Assembly: GCF_037996825.1 (NCBI RefSeq)
Contig: NZ_JBBNAC010000001.1
Coordinates: forward strand, 2,542,001-2,606,000
Length of the DNA stretch: 64,000 nt
From: Bdellovibrio sp. BCCA
GTDB taxonomy: Bacteria > Bdellovibrionota > Bdellovibrionia > Bdellovibrionales > Bdellovibrionaceae
Reading direction: 5' to 3'
The position numbers and the translations under genes are program-made. Below the pieces are notes generated by a model, which ran no database searches, was not told the origin of the DNA, and saw only the letters and a program-made list of their open reading frames with translations. Below are positions 1-9,263 of this stretch, piece after piece (the stretch's first letter is position 1; every line of letters starts with the position of its first letter).

Positions 1-1402
1 GAGGCGTGTTTTGTTCTTTCATCAAAATAAATGTATGGTCACTACAATCATTCACTGTGAATTTTGCTAATGCCGCATTTGTTGTTGCAGGAGTATTAAG
101 AGTCACATTCGGCGGAATGATTGTCGTGTCTTTTGTCACTGAATAAAATGCAATTGAGGAAGCATTTCCCGCCGCATCCGTGGAGGAAACAGAAATATTT
201 TTTGCACCATCAACACCCGTCAAAGATAAATTTGCGGCGTAAGTTCCGGTGACAGAACAAGTGGTCGTCGTCGGACTGGGAGTAAAGTCGCCAGAAATAT
301 TGACTGTTAATCCCGCTTCACACGCTCCTGATAAAGTAAAGGCTGATTGAAATTTAGCTCCTGCAAGAGGAGTTGTGATAGTCAAAGCCGGAGCTGTTTT
401 ATCAATCACCACGGCCGAGCTTTCAACCACGGAAGAAGGACCTTGCCAGTTATTCGCTTGGTCTCCACCAATTGTGCAAATGCGATAAACTCCATCTCCA
501 CTAAAGCTTAACGAAATGGGTGTTCCTGCAGGCACAGGCGTTGTAGCCATAATAGCCGCCCACTGACCAGAGCAGTCAGTATCCTTCACAACAATGTATT
601 TGTACTGAGTTCCGCCGTCTGTCGGGGTTCCCACAGTCACCGTGCGAGGGGCATCGTTATTACTCAAAGCACTGCCCAAAGATCCCAAGGTCACAGGAAG
701 AAGAGGTGCCACTGTATCTTTGTTAAACGTTGTACTGACGTTTGTTCCGATATTTCCCGCGAGATCTTTTTGTTGAACTGTGAATGTACGAAGGCCTTCA
801 TCAAGCCCCGCCACAGAGATAGTTCCAGAAAAACTTCCCGCAAGACATGTGAAAGTATTTAATAAAACACCTTCACTTAAAATTTCAACAGGGCCGTCAT
901 CGGTTTCGCAAGCTCCGCCAACGGAAACGGCACCGACAAAATCATTTCCTACTTCCGCAGAAATCGGCGCACCGAAAGAGACAACAGGAGCAACAACGTC
1001 TTTCAAAGCTGCGGATTCACTGCTGGAGCTCACTCCCGCTAAGGAAGTGACCGCAAGAACAATCCGATAATCCGTATCACTCCAATTTTGGGTGTCGACG
1101 TTCAAAGAAAATTTTTTATTTTTGCAAAGCGCTTTAAAATTTCGAGTGTCACTGACGGATAAAGAAGAATTCTGCGGAACAAAAGAGACCTGAATTTCTT
1201 GGTCTTCGTAGTAACACTCCCCTTGAAGTTTCACGGAGCTTAAGTTTGTGCCGGAATTAATAACGAGAGACTCCAAACGATCGCCGTTGGAATCCAAAAG
1301 TACGGGAGGTGTTAAAGCATTAAAATCCGTGAGCTTGGAATTAAGGCTGCAACCTACCCCCAATAGCAGTACCAAATTGAGAAGTACCTGTACGTTCCGC
1401 AT
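1..1402 (-). CDS. Ig-like-repeat surface lipoprotein, 3' end outside the window
   Basis: The reading frame stays open from an ATG at 1402 to the window edge, so about 467 codons of the N-terminal part are visible. The N-terminus is hydrophobic and ends in LLGVGC, a lipobox-like site with an unusual Gly at -3, so the product is probably lipid-anchored. The remainder is Thr/Ser/Gly/Ala-rich and holds repeats of about 100 residues with the phrases KDTVAP, DKTAPALTI and VTKDTT, plus DAAGN/DLAGN, typical of bacterial Ig-like (Big) domains of surface proteins. There is no Shine-Dalgarno site before the ATG, but a TCCGATAA box lies 13 nt upstream. The ligand is unknown. The coding call is strong; the exact domain family is inferred from repeat phrases only. 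Confidence 0.85.
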   Translation of the reverse strand, partial: MRNVQVLLNLVLLLGVGCSLNSKLTDFNALTPPVLLDSNGDRLESLVINSGTNLSSVKLQGECYYEDQEIQVSFVPQNSSLSVSDTRNFKALCKNKKFSLNVDTQNWSDTDYRIVLAVTSLAGVSSSSESAALKDVVAPVVSFGAPISAEVGNDFVGAVSVGGACETDDGPVEILSEGVLLNTFTCLAGSFSGTISVAGLDEGLRTFTVQQKDLAGNIGTNVSTTFNKDTVAPLLPVTLGSLGSALSNNDAPRTVTVGTPTDGGTQYKYIVVKDTDCSGQWAAIMATTPVPAGTPISLSFSGDGVYRICTIGGDQANNWQGPSSVVESSAVVIDKTAPALTITTPLAGAKFQSAFTLSGACEAGLTVNISGDFTPSPTTTTCSVTGTYAANLSLTGVDGAKNISVSSTDAAGNASSIAFYSVTKDTTIIPPNVTLNTPATTNAALAKFTVNDCSDHTFILMKEQNTP

Positions 1403-1408
1403 ACTTTT

Positions 1409-1436
1409 TTATCGGAATAGAACGGGGTTCGCTAAA
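1409..1436 (-). promoter_or_regulatory. sigma-28-like promoter of the Ig-like lipoprotein gene
   Basis: On the minus strand TTTAGCGA is followed after 12 nt by TCCGATAA, close to the FliA consensus (TAAAGTTT, 11 nt, GCCGATAA). The -10 box ends 6 nt before the ATG, so the transcript would start at or next to the start codon. The -10 match is good and the -35 match is partial. Confidence 0.5.
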
Positions 1437-1512
1437 TGGACTTGTACAAAATACGAACGTCTTTAGAAAAATTTAATGTATCACACGTGGAATTTCACGA
1501 ATAAGACGGAAA

Positions 1513-1546
1513 TAAAAAAGGCCCCCTCTCGGGAGCCTTTCTCATT
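1513..1546 (-). terminator. intrinsic terminator after the subtilase gene
   Basis: Read on the minus strand, GGCTCCC and GGGGGCC form a stem with one G-U pair around a GAGA loop, followed by TTTTTTAT. It sits directly after the subtilase stop codon. Confidence 0.75.
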
Positions 1547-1553
1547 TTTCTGC

Positions 1554-3107
1554 TTAGTTAGATTTGCAGAATGGAAGATCTGGTTGGATCTGGCAGATGA
1601 TTTGGCAGATCGCTGGATCACCAAGTGGGCAGTCGCCTGGCTCACCTGGGTTGCCTGGATCTTGTCCTGGAGGTTGACCAGGATTTGGTGGTTGGTTGCC
1701 ACCTGATTTAGCGCCCACATTGATGTTCAATGAAGAAGCTGTTTTTCCGTCAGCATCAGTCACAGTCACAGTTGTTGTACCGTTACCAGCTGCAGTCAAA
1801 GTACCGTTGTTGTCGATAGAAGCAACTGAAGTGTTGCTAGAAGCGAATTTGAACGGAGCTTTACCGTGAAGAACAGAGAAAGCCAAAGTTGAAGATGGTT
1901 GGATTGTTGCTGCAGCAGGAACAAGAACCATTTTCTTAGCGATAACAGCGTCAACAGCTTCGAAAGCGTCAACACGGCAGTTACATGCAGTCTCGATAGA
2001 AACTTTAGCGCCTGTCGTTTGAAGGATCGCACGAACCTGAGCACCAGTCAGTGAAGGATCTTGAGCTTTCATCAAAGCTACAAGGCCTGACACAAGCGGA
2101 GTTGCCATTGAAGTACCAGAAAGATTTCCGTACTTATTGTTTGGCAATGTGCTCATGATGTTTTCACCAGGAGAAGCTACGTGAACTGTTGCAGTTCCGT
2201 AGTTTGACCAAGATGGTTTTGCATCAGAAGGACCCGAAGCCGCAACTGTGATTGAGTTAGGGTATCCGTTGTTAGCTGGATACATTTCAGTTTTATCGTT
2301 GTTTTTACCATCGTTCGCAGCAGCCGCGATGAAGATAACACCTTTATCGTCAGCACGTTTGATCGCCTCAAGAAGAGGAGCCGCTGTAGAGCGAGGAACC
2401 GCTGCACCCCAAGATGCAGAGATGATTTGCGCGCCTTTTTCAACGGCGTAATCAATTGCTTTGATCGCGTTGTTCAAGTCACCAGAACCGTCTTCACCCA
2501 AGAAGCGAAGTGGCATGATAGAAACTTCAGGAGACAAACCTATTGTACCACCGTCAACCAAACCAGTCGCACCTACTGCGCCCGCGCAGTGAGTACCGTG
2601 ACCTGGATTTTGGAATCCTGTTTTATCCATTGGATCGTTGTCGTTTTCTTTGAAGTCATAACCTTGGATCATATTTGGAGCCAAAGATGGGTGTTTGTAG
2701 TCAACACCAGTATCGATAACAGCTACGATAACGTTACGGCTCCCCTTATTGCCGGCACGTTGCCAAGCTTTTTCAGCTTGAACTTTTGCAATCGCCCACT
2801 GTTCTTTCAACGCAGCAGCATCAACTGGCGCAGTGAAAGCTCTGATTTTGAAGTTAGGAACAACGTACTCAACGCCTGGTTGAGAAAGAAGAGACGCCAA
2901 AGCTTGCGCTTCGTGAGACTTCTGGATGTTCACTTTTACAAGGCTAGCGTTTGCGTTGTGATCCATCATTTGGATCGTTGCAACTTTAGACATTGCGACC
3001 GTGTTAAGCATGTTGAGAGCGCTTGTGTTGGAATATTTCACTAGATATTCGCCTGCGAATGCCTGTGAACCGAACAACAATGCACCTAATAATAATGCAC
3101 GTTTCAT
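1554..3107 (-). CDS. secreted subtilisin-like serine protease (S8) with C-terminal Big_2-like domain
   Basis: The 517-residue product starts with a signal peptide (MKRALLLGALLFGSQAFA) and an I9-like propeptide (about 20-95). The S8 catalytic triad is intact: Asp132 in VIDTGVDYKHP, His173 in GHGTHCAG, Ser333 in GTSMATP, with oxyanion Asn265 in AAAANDG. The catalytic domain runs to about 390. It is followed by a bacterial Ig-like Big_2-type domain (about 395-465, TVTDADGKTASS) and a Pro/Gly-rich tail with four cysteines near the C-terminus. The start is supported by AGGGGG a few bases upstream. The protein is expected to be exported and self-processed; substrates cannot be read from sequence. 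Such proteases are common in predatory Bdellovibrio. It stands as its own unit, with a terminator behind it. Confidence 0.95.
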   Translation of the reverse strand: MKRALLLGALLFGSQAFAGEYLVKYSNTSALNMLNTVAMSKVATIQMMDHNANASLVKVNIQKSHEAQALASLLSQPGVEYVVPNFKIRAFTAPVDAAALKEQWAIAKVQAEKAWQRAGNKGSRNVIVAVIDTGVDYKHPSLAPNMIQGYDFKENDNDPMDKTGFQNPGHGTHCAGAVGATGLVDGGTIGLSPEVSIMPLRFLGEDGSGDLNNAIKAIDYAVEKGAQIISASWGAAVPRSTAAPLLEAIKRADDKGVIFIAAAANDGKNNDKTEMYPANNGYPNSITVAASGPSDAKPSWSNYGTATVHVASPGENIMSTLPNNKYGNLSGTSMATPLVSGLVALMKAQDPSLTGAQVRAILQTTGAKVSIETACNCRVDAFEAVDAVIAKKMVLVPAAATIQPSSTLAFSVLHGKAPFKFASSNTSVASIDNNGTLTAAGNGTTTVTVTDADGKTASSLNINVGAKSGGNQPPNPGQPPGQDPGNPGEPGDCPLGDPAICQIICQIQPDLPFCKSN

Positions 3108-3280
3108 ATAATAACCCCCTCCGTGGTGAAAAAATCATATTCAGATTTGAACCACAAAGAATAGGAAAATCTTAAATAAATCTTAAATTTTTTGACACAT
3201 TCCATCGAATATTGAACCCACTTGCGAACTTTTCAAGAATGATGTCCGCTGATTTTCAACATCCAAATGAGGAACATCAT

Positions 3281-4072
3281 ATGAGTCATCTGCACGCGAT
3301 CATCCTGGGAATCATCGAAGGCATCACGGAATTTCTACCGATCTCATCAACAGGTCACATGGTGATTGCCAGCTCGGTGATGGGCATTGAAGAGAGCGCT
3401 TTCACAAAGGCCTTTGAAGTCATCATCCAATTCGGCGCGATCATGTCGGTGCTTGTCCTCTATTGGAGACGCTTTCTTCCCAATTGGAGCTTCTATAAAA
3501 AGCTTTTCGTGGCGTTTCTTCCGACGGCCATCATTGGTTTCATCGTTAAAGATGTCGTCGATCATCTTTTGGGAAGCGTGCAAATCGTCGCATGGGCGTT
3601 AATTTTGGGCGGCGTCATTTTAGTGTGGTCCGACAAAATCTTCGCACATTTGACATCGATGGGTCGCAAGACAAGTGATCTATCTTATATAGATGCCGTG
3701 AAACTGGGACTCTTCCAATCCATCGCGATGATCCCGGGTGTGTCCAGATCTGGAGCGACGATCATGGGTGGATTGACACTTGGCATGAACAAAAAAGAAG
3801 CAGCGGAGTTTTCATTTTTTTTAGCGGTCCCAACAATGGCCGCAGCCACGGGATACAAGTTGTTAAAGATCTACAAGACAATTGAACCCGCACAGATCAG
3901 CACATTGGCGATCGGTTGCTTCGTCGCTTTCATTGTTGCGATGCTTGCGATCAAATTTTTTATCGGTATAGTGACTCGCTACGGATTTAGAGGTTTCGGT
4001 TACTACCGTATCGCCTTAGGGATCGTGATCTTGATCATGATCTACTCCGGCAAAAATCTTCAAATGATGTAA
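3281..4072 (+). CDS. uppP: undecaprenyl-diphosphatase (UppP/BacA family)
   Basis: An integral membrane enzyme that dephosphorylates undecaprenyl pyrophosphate to regenerate the lipid carrier for peptidoglycan and other envelope polymers. Both family signatures are present: EGITEFLPISSTGH near the N-terminus and PGVSRSGATIMGG near the middle. The frame is open from an ATG at 3212, but the ATG at 3281 has GAGGA seven bases upstream and gives 263 residues, the normal family length, so 3281 is preferred. Several hydrophobic helices follow the usual pattern. The gene lies 24 bp ahead of an mscS-type gene on the same strand, possibly forming a membrane-protein operon. Confidence 0.95.
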   Translation: MSHLHAIILGIIEGITEFLPISSTGHMVIASSVMGIEESAFTKAFEVIIQFGAIMSVLVLYWRRFLPNWSFYKKLFVAFLPTAIIGFIVKDVVDHLLGSVQIVAWALILGGVILVWSDKIFAHLTSMGRKTSDLSYIDAVKLGLFQSIAMIPGVSRSGATIMGGLTLGMNKKEAAEFSFFLAVPTMAAATGYKLLKIYKTIEPAQISTLAIGCFVAFIVAMLAIKFFIGIVTRYGFRGFGYYRIALGIVILIMIYSGKNLQMM

Positions 4073-4096
4073 CTTGCAACGATAGAGAAACTATAA

Positions 4097-5245
4097 ATGG
4101 AAAAATATATTTTTGAAGAGTCGTCCTTTTTTTCAGCTGAAATCGCAAATCTTCTGAAAACGACTTATTTTGTGATGCCGAACTGGAAATGGTGTGTGCT
4201 TGCGATCGCTATCACTTTGGGAATCGTTCTTCGCCCGATCATTCAGTTCGTTCTTAAAGAAGTTAAAAAGCACAATCCCTTCACAAAGAAATTCCCGACT
4301 AGTTTCTCTGCGCACTTTTTAAATCTCAAAGTCGAGCGTCCACTTGCTTGGATCCTAGTGATCTTTTTTTGGTTTGCCACGGGTGACGCGATTGGGCTCA
4401 CAGGCAAGTTTGAAATTTACTACAATCATTTCTTGCGCGGACTTTTAGCTCTTTATGCGATCCGTTTGGTTTACTACGCCGTCGACGCTGGCGGAAATGT
4501 TCTTAAAGAGATGGCCGCCAAAACCGAAAGCACTTACGACGATCAGCTTGTGCCTTTTGCAACAAAATCCATGAAGGTGTTGGTTGTTGTTCTGGGTATT
4601 TTGATTGCTTTGCAAAGTTTTGGTCTGAATGTGATGTCGATCCTTGCCGGTCTGGGACTGGGAGGTTTGGCTCTTGCCTTGGCAGCGCAAGATACAGCCG
4701 CGAATCTTTTTGGTTCGATCACGATCTTGTTTGACCATCCTTTTAAAGTGGGCGATTGGGTGAAGATCAAAGATATGGAAGGCACTGTTGAAGACATTGG
4801 CTTTCGTTCAACGCGCATTCGCACATTTTATAATTCCGTGATCACAATTCCCAATGCGATGATGGCGAAAGAAACGATCGACAATATGGGCATCCGTCCT
4901 GCCCGCCGCATTCGTCAGATTTTGGGCCTCACTTATGAAACTCCGCCAGAAAAAATTGAGCAGTTCTGCGAGCAGGTTCGTTACCTTATCACCAAACACC
5001 CTAAAGTAAATCCTGAAACGGTGACGGTTCGCTTTAATAACTACAATGCTTCTTCATTAGATGTGTTGGTGAATTTTCATTTGGAAGTTTTCACCGGAGC
5101 TGAAGAGCTTGAACATCAGCAGGCGATTTTCATAGAGATCCTCAAAATTGCAGCGGGATTAAAAGTCGACTTCGCATATCCAACACAAACGGTTTACTAC
5201 AAAGGTACTGACGAGGTTCCGGCCCTTCCTCTGGGTCAGACCTAA
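4097..5245 (+). CDS. MscS-family mechanosensitive ion channel
   Basis: A 382-residue inner-membrane channel that opens under membrane tension to release osmolytes. The pore-lining TM3 is recognisable as a Gly/Ala-rich stretch LAGLGLGGLALALAAQD, followed by the beta-domain start FDHPFKVGDWVKI and the GTVEDIGFRSTRIRT motif. Four to five hydrophobic segments precede the pore helix, so it is larger than E. coli MscS (286 residues) and resembles the longer YnaI/YbdG group. Start context is weak (GAGAAA). A 7-bp GC hairpin lies just after the stop, ahead of the ClC gene. Confidence 0.92.
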   Translation: MEKYIFEESSFFSAEIANLLKTTYFVMPNWKWCVLAIAITLGIVLRPIIQFVLKEVKKHNPFTKKFPTSFSAHFLNLKVERPLAWILVIFFWFATGDAIGLTGKFEIYYNHFLRGLLALYAIRLVYYAVDAGGNVLKEMAAKTESTYDDQLVPFATKSMKVLVVVLGILIALQSFGLNVMSILAGLGLGGLALALAAQDTAANLFGSITILFDHPFKVGDWVKIKDMEGTVEDIGFRSTRIRTFYNSVITIPNAMMAKETIDNMGIRPARRIRQILGLTYETPPEKIEQFCEQVRYLITKHPKVNPETVTVRFNNYNASSLDVLVNFHLEVFTGAEELEHQQAIFIEILKIAAGLKVDFAYPTQTVYYKGTDEVPALPLGQT

Positions 5246-5259
5246 GGCAGTGCGTCGAT

Positions 5260-5281
5260 GCGGAGGGATATGCGCCTCCGC
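5260..5281. other. GC-rich hairpin between the mscS-type gene and the ClC gene
   Basis: GCGGAGG and CCTCCGC form a perfect 7-bp stem with an 8-nt loop. No T-tract follows, so it is not a standard intrinsic terminator. It covers two possible upstream start codons (5258, 5270) of the ClC gene, which argues for the later start at 5306. Confidence 0.45.
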
Positions 5282-5305
5282 TTCATTGGTGCTACCTTAA
5301 CGCCT

Positions 5306-6649
5306 ATGCAACCAAAAGATATTCTTCACAGTCCGCATCTTAAGGCGGCTCGCCACAAAATTTTTTTCAACCTTCCATTCTGGATTTCTGCTGGAGTCGC
5401 CGCCGCGATTTCTGTTGGCTACAATATTCTTTTTAAATTGTGCGAAGATTGGGCTTTGGCGCATTCAACAGAATCTATTTTATTATTCACGGCACCTTTG
5501 GCGCTTTTAGCGTCTTTTTTAATTGGATATTTCTTTTCTAAAGAGGCGATCGGGAGTGGTATTCCGCAAGTCATTGCCGCAGTCGAACTTTCTAATAACA
5601 ATCATCCCTTTTTGAAAAAACTTTTAAGCATTCCGATGCTGATCACAAAGATTCTTGGATCTTGTGTCTGCGTTCTAGGTGGCGGTGTTTCAGGGCGTGA
5701 AGGTCCGACGCTACAAGTTTCAACCTCTGTATTTTATCAGATCTCGCGTTTCTGGCCGAAGAGCTTTCCAAAGCCTCAGCTGCCCGCCATGATTCTTGCC
5801 GGTGGTGCTGCAGGTCTCGCGTCGGCCTTTAACACTCCCTTAGGCGGAATTGTTTTTGCCATTGAAGAACTTTCGAAAACACATATTAGCGTAGTGCGTA
5901 CGGCTGTTTTTCAAGCGGTCATCATCGCCGGTATTTTGGCGCAGCTGTTTTTGGGAAATTATCTTTACCTTGGAAACACCAGCTTCGGGCAGTTTCCCGC
6001 CTACGTTCTTTATCAAACCGTCGTTATTGCCGCCATCGTTGGCGTGAGCAGCGGCTTGTTTGCTGAAAGTCTTTATCGCATCACAAGATGGAGAGCTTCG
6101 CAGTCATTTTGGATCAAAGTTACAATGACATTGGTGTGCGGAGGTCTTTTAAGTCTGACGATTTATCTTTGCGGTCCTAGCACCGTCGGCGCCGGAAAAT
6201 CCGTGATGATTGAACTTCTTAAAAATCCGCATGATCCCGCAAGTCCGCTTCTGCCGATCTCGCGCATCTTTGGAAACTTCTTTACTTATATCGGTGGTGT
6301 GATCGGCGGTGTCTTTGCTCCGGCCCTGGCAAGTGGTGCGGCAATGGGACAGTACTTCAGTCAATTATTTGGCTTTACGAACGTGAAACTGATGATCATG
6401 GTCGGGATGGTCGCATTTTTGACAGGAATCACTCGCACACCGTTTACTTCGTTTGTTCTAGTTTTAGAGATGAGTGATTCGCACGAGATTATTTTATATC
6501 TGATGCTATCTTCAGTTATTGCCAATGTGGCTGCCAGAGTTCTCGCACCTAAATCTTTTTATGAGCAAGCGGCTCATGATTTGATTAATAAACAATCTGA
6601 AATGCCCGGGATGGTGGAGCATCGTCATGGTACTTCACCAACTCCATAG
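5306..6649 (+). CDS. ClC-family chloride channel or Cl-/H+ antiporter
   Basis: A polytopic membrane protein of about 447 residues. The three anion-selectivity motifs are visible: GSGIPQV, GREGPTLQ (with the gating Glu, equivalent to Glu148 of E. coli ClcA) and GGVFAPALASGAAMG. PLGGIVFAIEELSKT matches the bacterial consensus around helix G. The Glu gate fits a transporter rather than an open channel, but sequence alone does not settle this. The frame is open from 5258; starts at 5258, 5270 and 5306 are all poor in Shine-Dalgarno sequence. No C-terminal CBS domains are present. The last 65 bp overlap the end of the convergent gene on the other strand. Confidence 0.93.
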   Translation: MQPKDILHSPHLKAARHKIFFNLPFWISAGVAAAISVGYNILFKLCEDWALAHSTESILLFTAPLALLASFLIGYFFSKEAIGSGIPQVIAAVELSNNNHPFLKKLLSIPMLITKILGSCVCVLGGGVSGREGPTLQVSTSVFYQISRFWPKSFPKPQLPAMILAGGAAGLASAFNTPLGGIVFAIEELSKTHISVVRTAVFQAVIIAGILAQLFLGNYLYLGNTSFGQFPAYVLYQTVVIAAIVGVSSGLFAESLYRITRWRASQSFWIKVTMTLVCGGLLSLTIYLCGPSTVGAGKSVMIELLKNPHDPASPLLPISRIFGNFFTYIGGVIGGVFAPALASGAAMGQYFSQLFGFTNVKLMIMVGMVAFLTGITRTPFTSFVLVLEMSDSHEIILYLMLSSVIANVAARVLAPKSFYEQAAHDLINKQSEMPGMVEHRHGTSPTP

Positions 6650-7328
6650 GCGGAATCACGATGTTTTCTTTTTCTTTCGTGATTTTCATGACTCCATAGC
6701 GGCCTTCTACTTTAAGGCCGTCAATCGTTGCGAGATAATCAAAAATCGGAAGATGCTTTCCTTCGGCAATTTTAATACTTGTCGCATAGTGAGTGGCAAA
6801 AATATAAAGCTCCCCGTTCACATTCATAAGATCAAAAACTTTCTGAAGCGACGTTGAAAGATCGTGGGTGTAAGAAATCACTCCGAAAACATCCGTTATA
6901 AGATCGGCTTTTTTCCATGTCGACGTGGGCTGTAATTCAAACGCGCCTTCTTTGATCTCAAGCTTTCCATCAAACTTTGGCGGAGAAAACCAGCGGTCTA
7001 ATTTAAAAGCCACTGCTGTCGCATGCGGCGCCATTTGAGGACTTGGCAAAGATTTAATATAAGAAATTTGCGCGTTGGCTTTACCCGCACCGAGGTCCAC
7101 CCAATGCTGCTCTGGTGTGAGCTTCGTTAAACTATCCGTGAAATCTTTGTGAAGCACGTGACGGTATTCAAGAATATCACGGTTCGTAACAAATTTATTT
7201 TTTTGAACCCGATCCGAAACTTCTGTAGGACGAAACAAGAAGAGTGATGAGCATTGCTCCGCTGCCTGAGCAGGAACTTGCGAAAGACTTAAAATCAGAA
7301 TGAATGCAATCAACGAAAACTGTTTCAA
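6585..7328 (-). CDS. exported protein with a methyltransferase-like fold
   Basis: The product has 247 residues and a clear signal peptide (MKQFSLIAFILILSLSQVPAQAA). WVDLGAGKANAQISYI resembles SAM-binding motif I (DxGxGxG), and ITDVFGVISYTHDLS with LMNVNGELYIFATHY resembles the acidic strand and the region following it in class I methyltransferases. An exported SAM-dependent enzyme would be unusual because SAM is cytoplasmic, so it may act after delivery into prey or may have lost activity. The start is TTG with GAGGTC in Shine-Dalgarno position. The gene converges with the ClC gene and shares 65 bp with its coding end. Confidence 0.8.
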   Translation of the reverse strand: MKQFSLIAFILILSLSQVPAQAAEQCSSLFLFRPTEVSDRVQKNKFVTNRDILEYRHVLHKDFTDSLTKLTPEQHWVDLGAGKANAQISYIKSLPSPQMAPHATAVAFKLDRWFSPPKFDGKLEIKEGAFELQPTSTWKKADLITDVFGVISYTHDLSTSLQKVFDLMNVNGELYIFATHYATSIKIAEGKHLPIFDYLATIDGLKVEGRYGVMKITKEKENIVIPPMELVKYHDDAPPSRAFQIVY

Positions 7329-7534
7329 AATGAGACCTCGCTCTTCTTACCTTTTAAAGTGCAAGGATGGGACTCAGCCTTCTCTCACAAAAAGTATCTG
7401 ACAGATCTCTTTCTGCCTAGGTTGACCAAATACGGCAGAAGAAAAAAGGCACCTGGTACCTAAGTTCGGTGCTAACTCACAGATATCACGAGGTCGCTCA
7501 AAGGAGTAAAATTTCATTATGAAAGGGGGTCACC

Positions 7535-7957
7535 ATGGCAACTCAATTGACGCCGGGACAACCCGAAAAAAGAACTCCCGAAACAGGGACAAGAAGTTTT
7601 TCTAAAAAAAGTTTTTCAAAAGCAGATGAGGTTCGAGATTTTCCAAAAGGCAAACTGGAGTTAGTGGAAGTCAATGGAAATACGGTGGGTCTTATCACCT
7701 TACAACCGGGATGGCGCTGGTCTACATCTGTGAAACCCATCGCTAAGACTGAAAGCTGTGAGGTTACGCATTTTCAGTATATGATTTCAGGCACCCTTCA
7801 TGTGAAAATGGATGACGGAACTGAAATGGATTTCAAAGGCGGCGAAGTCGCGTTCACTCCTCCGGGACATGATGCCTGGGTTGTGGGTAATGAACCTGTC
7901 GTGGCCATTGATTTTCAAGGCATGGCTAATTACGCCAAAGCACCGCACGAACACTGA
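7535..7957 (+). CDS. small cupin-domain protein
   Basis: A 140-residue cytoplasmic single-domain cupin. The cupin core is visible as HFQYMISGTLHVKMDDGTEMDFKGG and a second motif, VAFTPPGHDAWVVGNEPVVAIDF. Only part of the usual metal-binding His/Glu set is present (one His in motif 1, one in motif 2), so an enzymatic role is uncertain; a sensor or binding role is possible. GAAAGGGGG precedes the ATG. A strong bidirectional terminator follows immediately. Confidence 0.88.
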   Translation: MATQLTPGQPEKRTPETGTRSFSKKSFSKADEVRDFPKGKLELVEVNGNTVGLITLQPGWRWSTSVKPIAKTESCEVTHFQYMISGTLHVKMDDGTEMDFKGGEVAFTPPGHDAWVVGNEPVVAIDFQGMANYAKAPHEH

Positions 7958-7970
7958 AATGAATTAAAGG

Positions 7971-7999
7971 AAAAAGGCCAAGTTCCCTTGGCCTTTTCT
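7971..7999. terminator. bidirectional intrinsic terminator
   Basis: AAAAGGCCAAG and CTTGGCCTTTT form a perfect 11-bp stem around TTCC, with T-rich sequence on both strands. It separates the convergent cupin and coiled-coil genes. Confidence 0.9.
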
Positions 8000-8003
8000 T
8001 AAA

Positions 8004-9209
8004 TTACTTTGTTTTCTTTTTGGTTTTCGATGGAAGATTGTTTTCGGCTCTGATTTTTGAAGCTTCCAGCTTCATTTTTTCCGCTTCGGCTTCAGCCTTT
8101 CCGGTTTCCATTTTAATTTTCGCTTCTTCCGCTTTATTCTTCGCATTCTCTGCAAGCTGTTCTAATTTTTCTCTTTCCGCTTTGGCTTTTTCGGCCTCGT
8201 CACGCAGACGTTTTAGTTCAGCTTCGGCACGAGTCGCTTCGGCCTCACTTTCTGCGATGGTTTTTTTAGAGCGAGCGATTTCTAAGCTGGCTGTCGCTTG
8301 TTCTTTCTTAAGATTATTACGATTGCCCTCAAGTTCCTGGCGAATTTTAGCTGCGGCTTGTTTCGCTTTTTCTTCCTGAGCTTTGATCTCAGTCACTTTT
8401 TTGCGTTCTACTTCCGCTTGTTGAACCGCTTCTTTCGATGCAGATTGAGCAGACTTTAACTCGCTATCCATTTTTTCGGTCAAAGCTTTCGACTGCTCTT
8501 CTTGCACTTTAAGACGAGCCATCTCGGCCTCAGCTTTGGCTTTGTCCGCTTCGGCTCTAGCGATTTCTTGTTTCGCCTTCGCTTCACGAGCTTTGGCTTC
8601 TGCCACCGCTTTTTGTGTTAGAAGTTTTGCTTTGGAAAGATTTTGTTCTGCCTTCGCTGCTTCCGCTTTTTCGGCTTCTGCTTCTTTTGTTGCCTGCATT
8701 CCAACGTTTGTTGCTTCAGCAGCTTGCTTTTCTTGATCCTTAGCTTGATCACGAAGCTGGGCTGCTTTTTCCTCGGCCTGTTTGCGTTTTGCTAAAGCTT
8801 CATCGCGCACTTGCGTGGCTTTTTGTGTTTTTTCTTGAGCAGCTTTGATGCGAGCTTGGGACGCTTGTTGCTCTTTCTCTGCGGCTTTTTGTTGTCTTTC
8901 ATGATCAGCTGCTTCCGCTTTGAGTTTTGCGGATTCTCTTTCTGATTCGGCTTGTTCTTTTTTAGCGTCGTTTTCTAGGGATCGAGCCTTGTTGATCGCG
9001 GACTGCGCTTCAGCTCTTGCTTTATCGCGACGCTTACGATCTTCTTCCGCACGACGTTTTGCTTCACCGGCTTCCGCCTTTGCGGCTTCGGCGTCTGCCG
9101 TCGCCTCTTCGGCTTCGATTTGCGTATCCGTTTGTGCAAGCACGCGCGCTGGCATTGCTTGAGTCATTAATGCTGCCAATAGAAGAATGCCAAGGGGCTT
9201 TAACTTCAT
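8004..9209 (-). CDS. exported Ala/Lys/Glu-rich coiled-coil protein
   Basis: The 401-residue product has a signal peptide (cleavage near ARVLAQ) followed by about 360 residues of almost uninterrupted Ala/Glu/Lys/Arg heptads (for example AEAEATRAEAELKRLRDEAE), predicting one long periplasmic or surface coiled coil of several tens of nanometres. It has no enzymatic domain and no TolA/TonB C-terminal domain. The C-terminus ends in basic residues (SKTKKKTK). Composition makes homology searches unreliable. AAGGAG lies seven bases upstream of the ATG. A CCGATAA box (9247-9253, minus strand) lies 38 nt upstream and could be a sigma-28 -10 element, but no -35 is visible. Farther upstream is a terminator-like structure facing the gene. 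Confidence 0.85.
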   Translation of the reverse strand: MKLKPLGILLLAALMTQAMPARVLAQTDTQIEAEEATADAEAAKAEAGEAKRRAEEDRKRRDKARAEAQSAINKARSLENDAKKEQAESERESAKLKAEAADHERQQKAAEKEQQASQARIKAAQEKTQKATQVRDEALAKRKQAEEKAAQLRDQAKDQEKQAAEATNVGMQATKEAEAEKAEAAKAEQNLSKAKLLTQKAVAEAKAREAKAKQEIARAEADKAKAEAEMARLKVQEEQSKALTEKMDSELKSAQSASKEAVQQAEVERKKVTEIKAQEEKAKQAAAKIRQELEGNRNNLKKEQATASLEIARSKKTIAESEAEATRAEAELKRLRDEAEKAKAEREKLEQLAENAKNKAEEAKIKMETGKAEAEAEKMKLEASKIRAENNLPSKTKKKTK

Positions 9210-9263
9210 GAGGTTCTCCTTAAGATGTTTATTTTCAGAAATTAGATTATCGGAATTTTTGGC

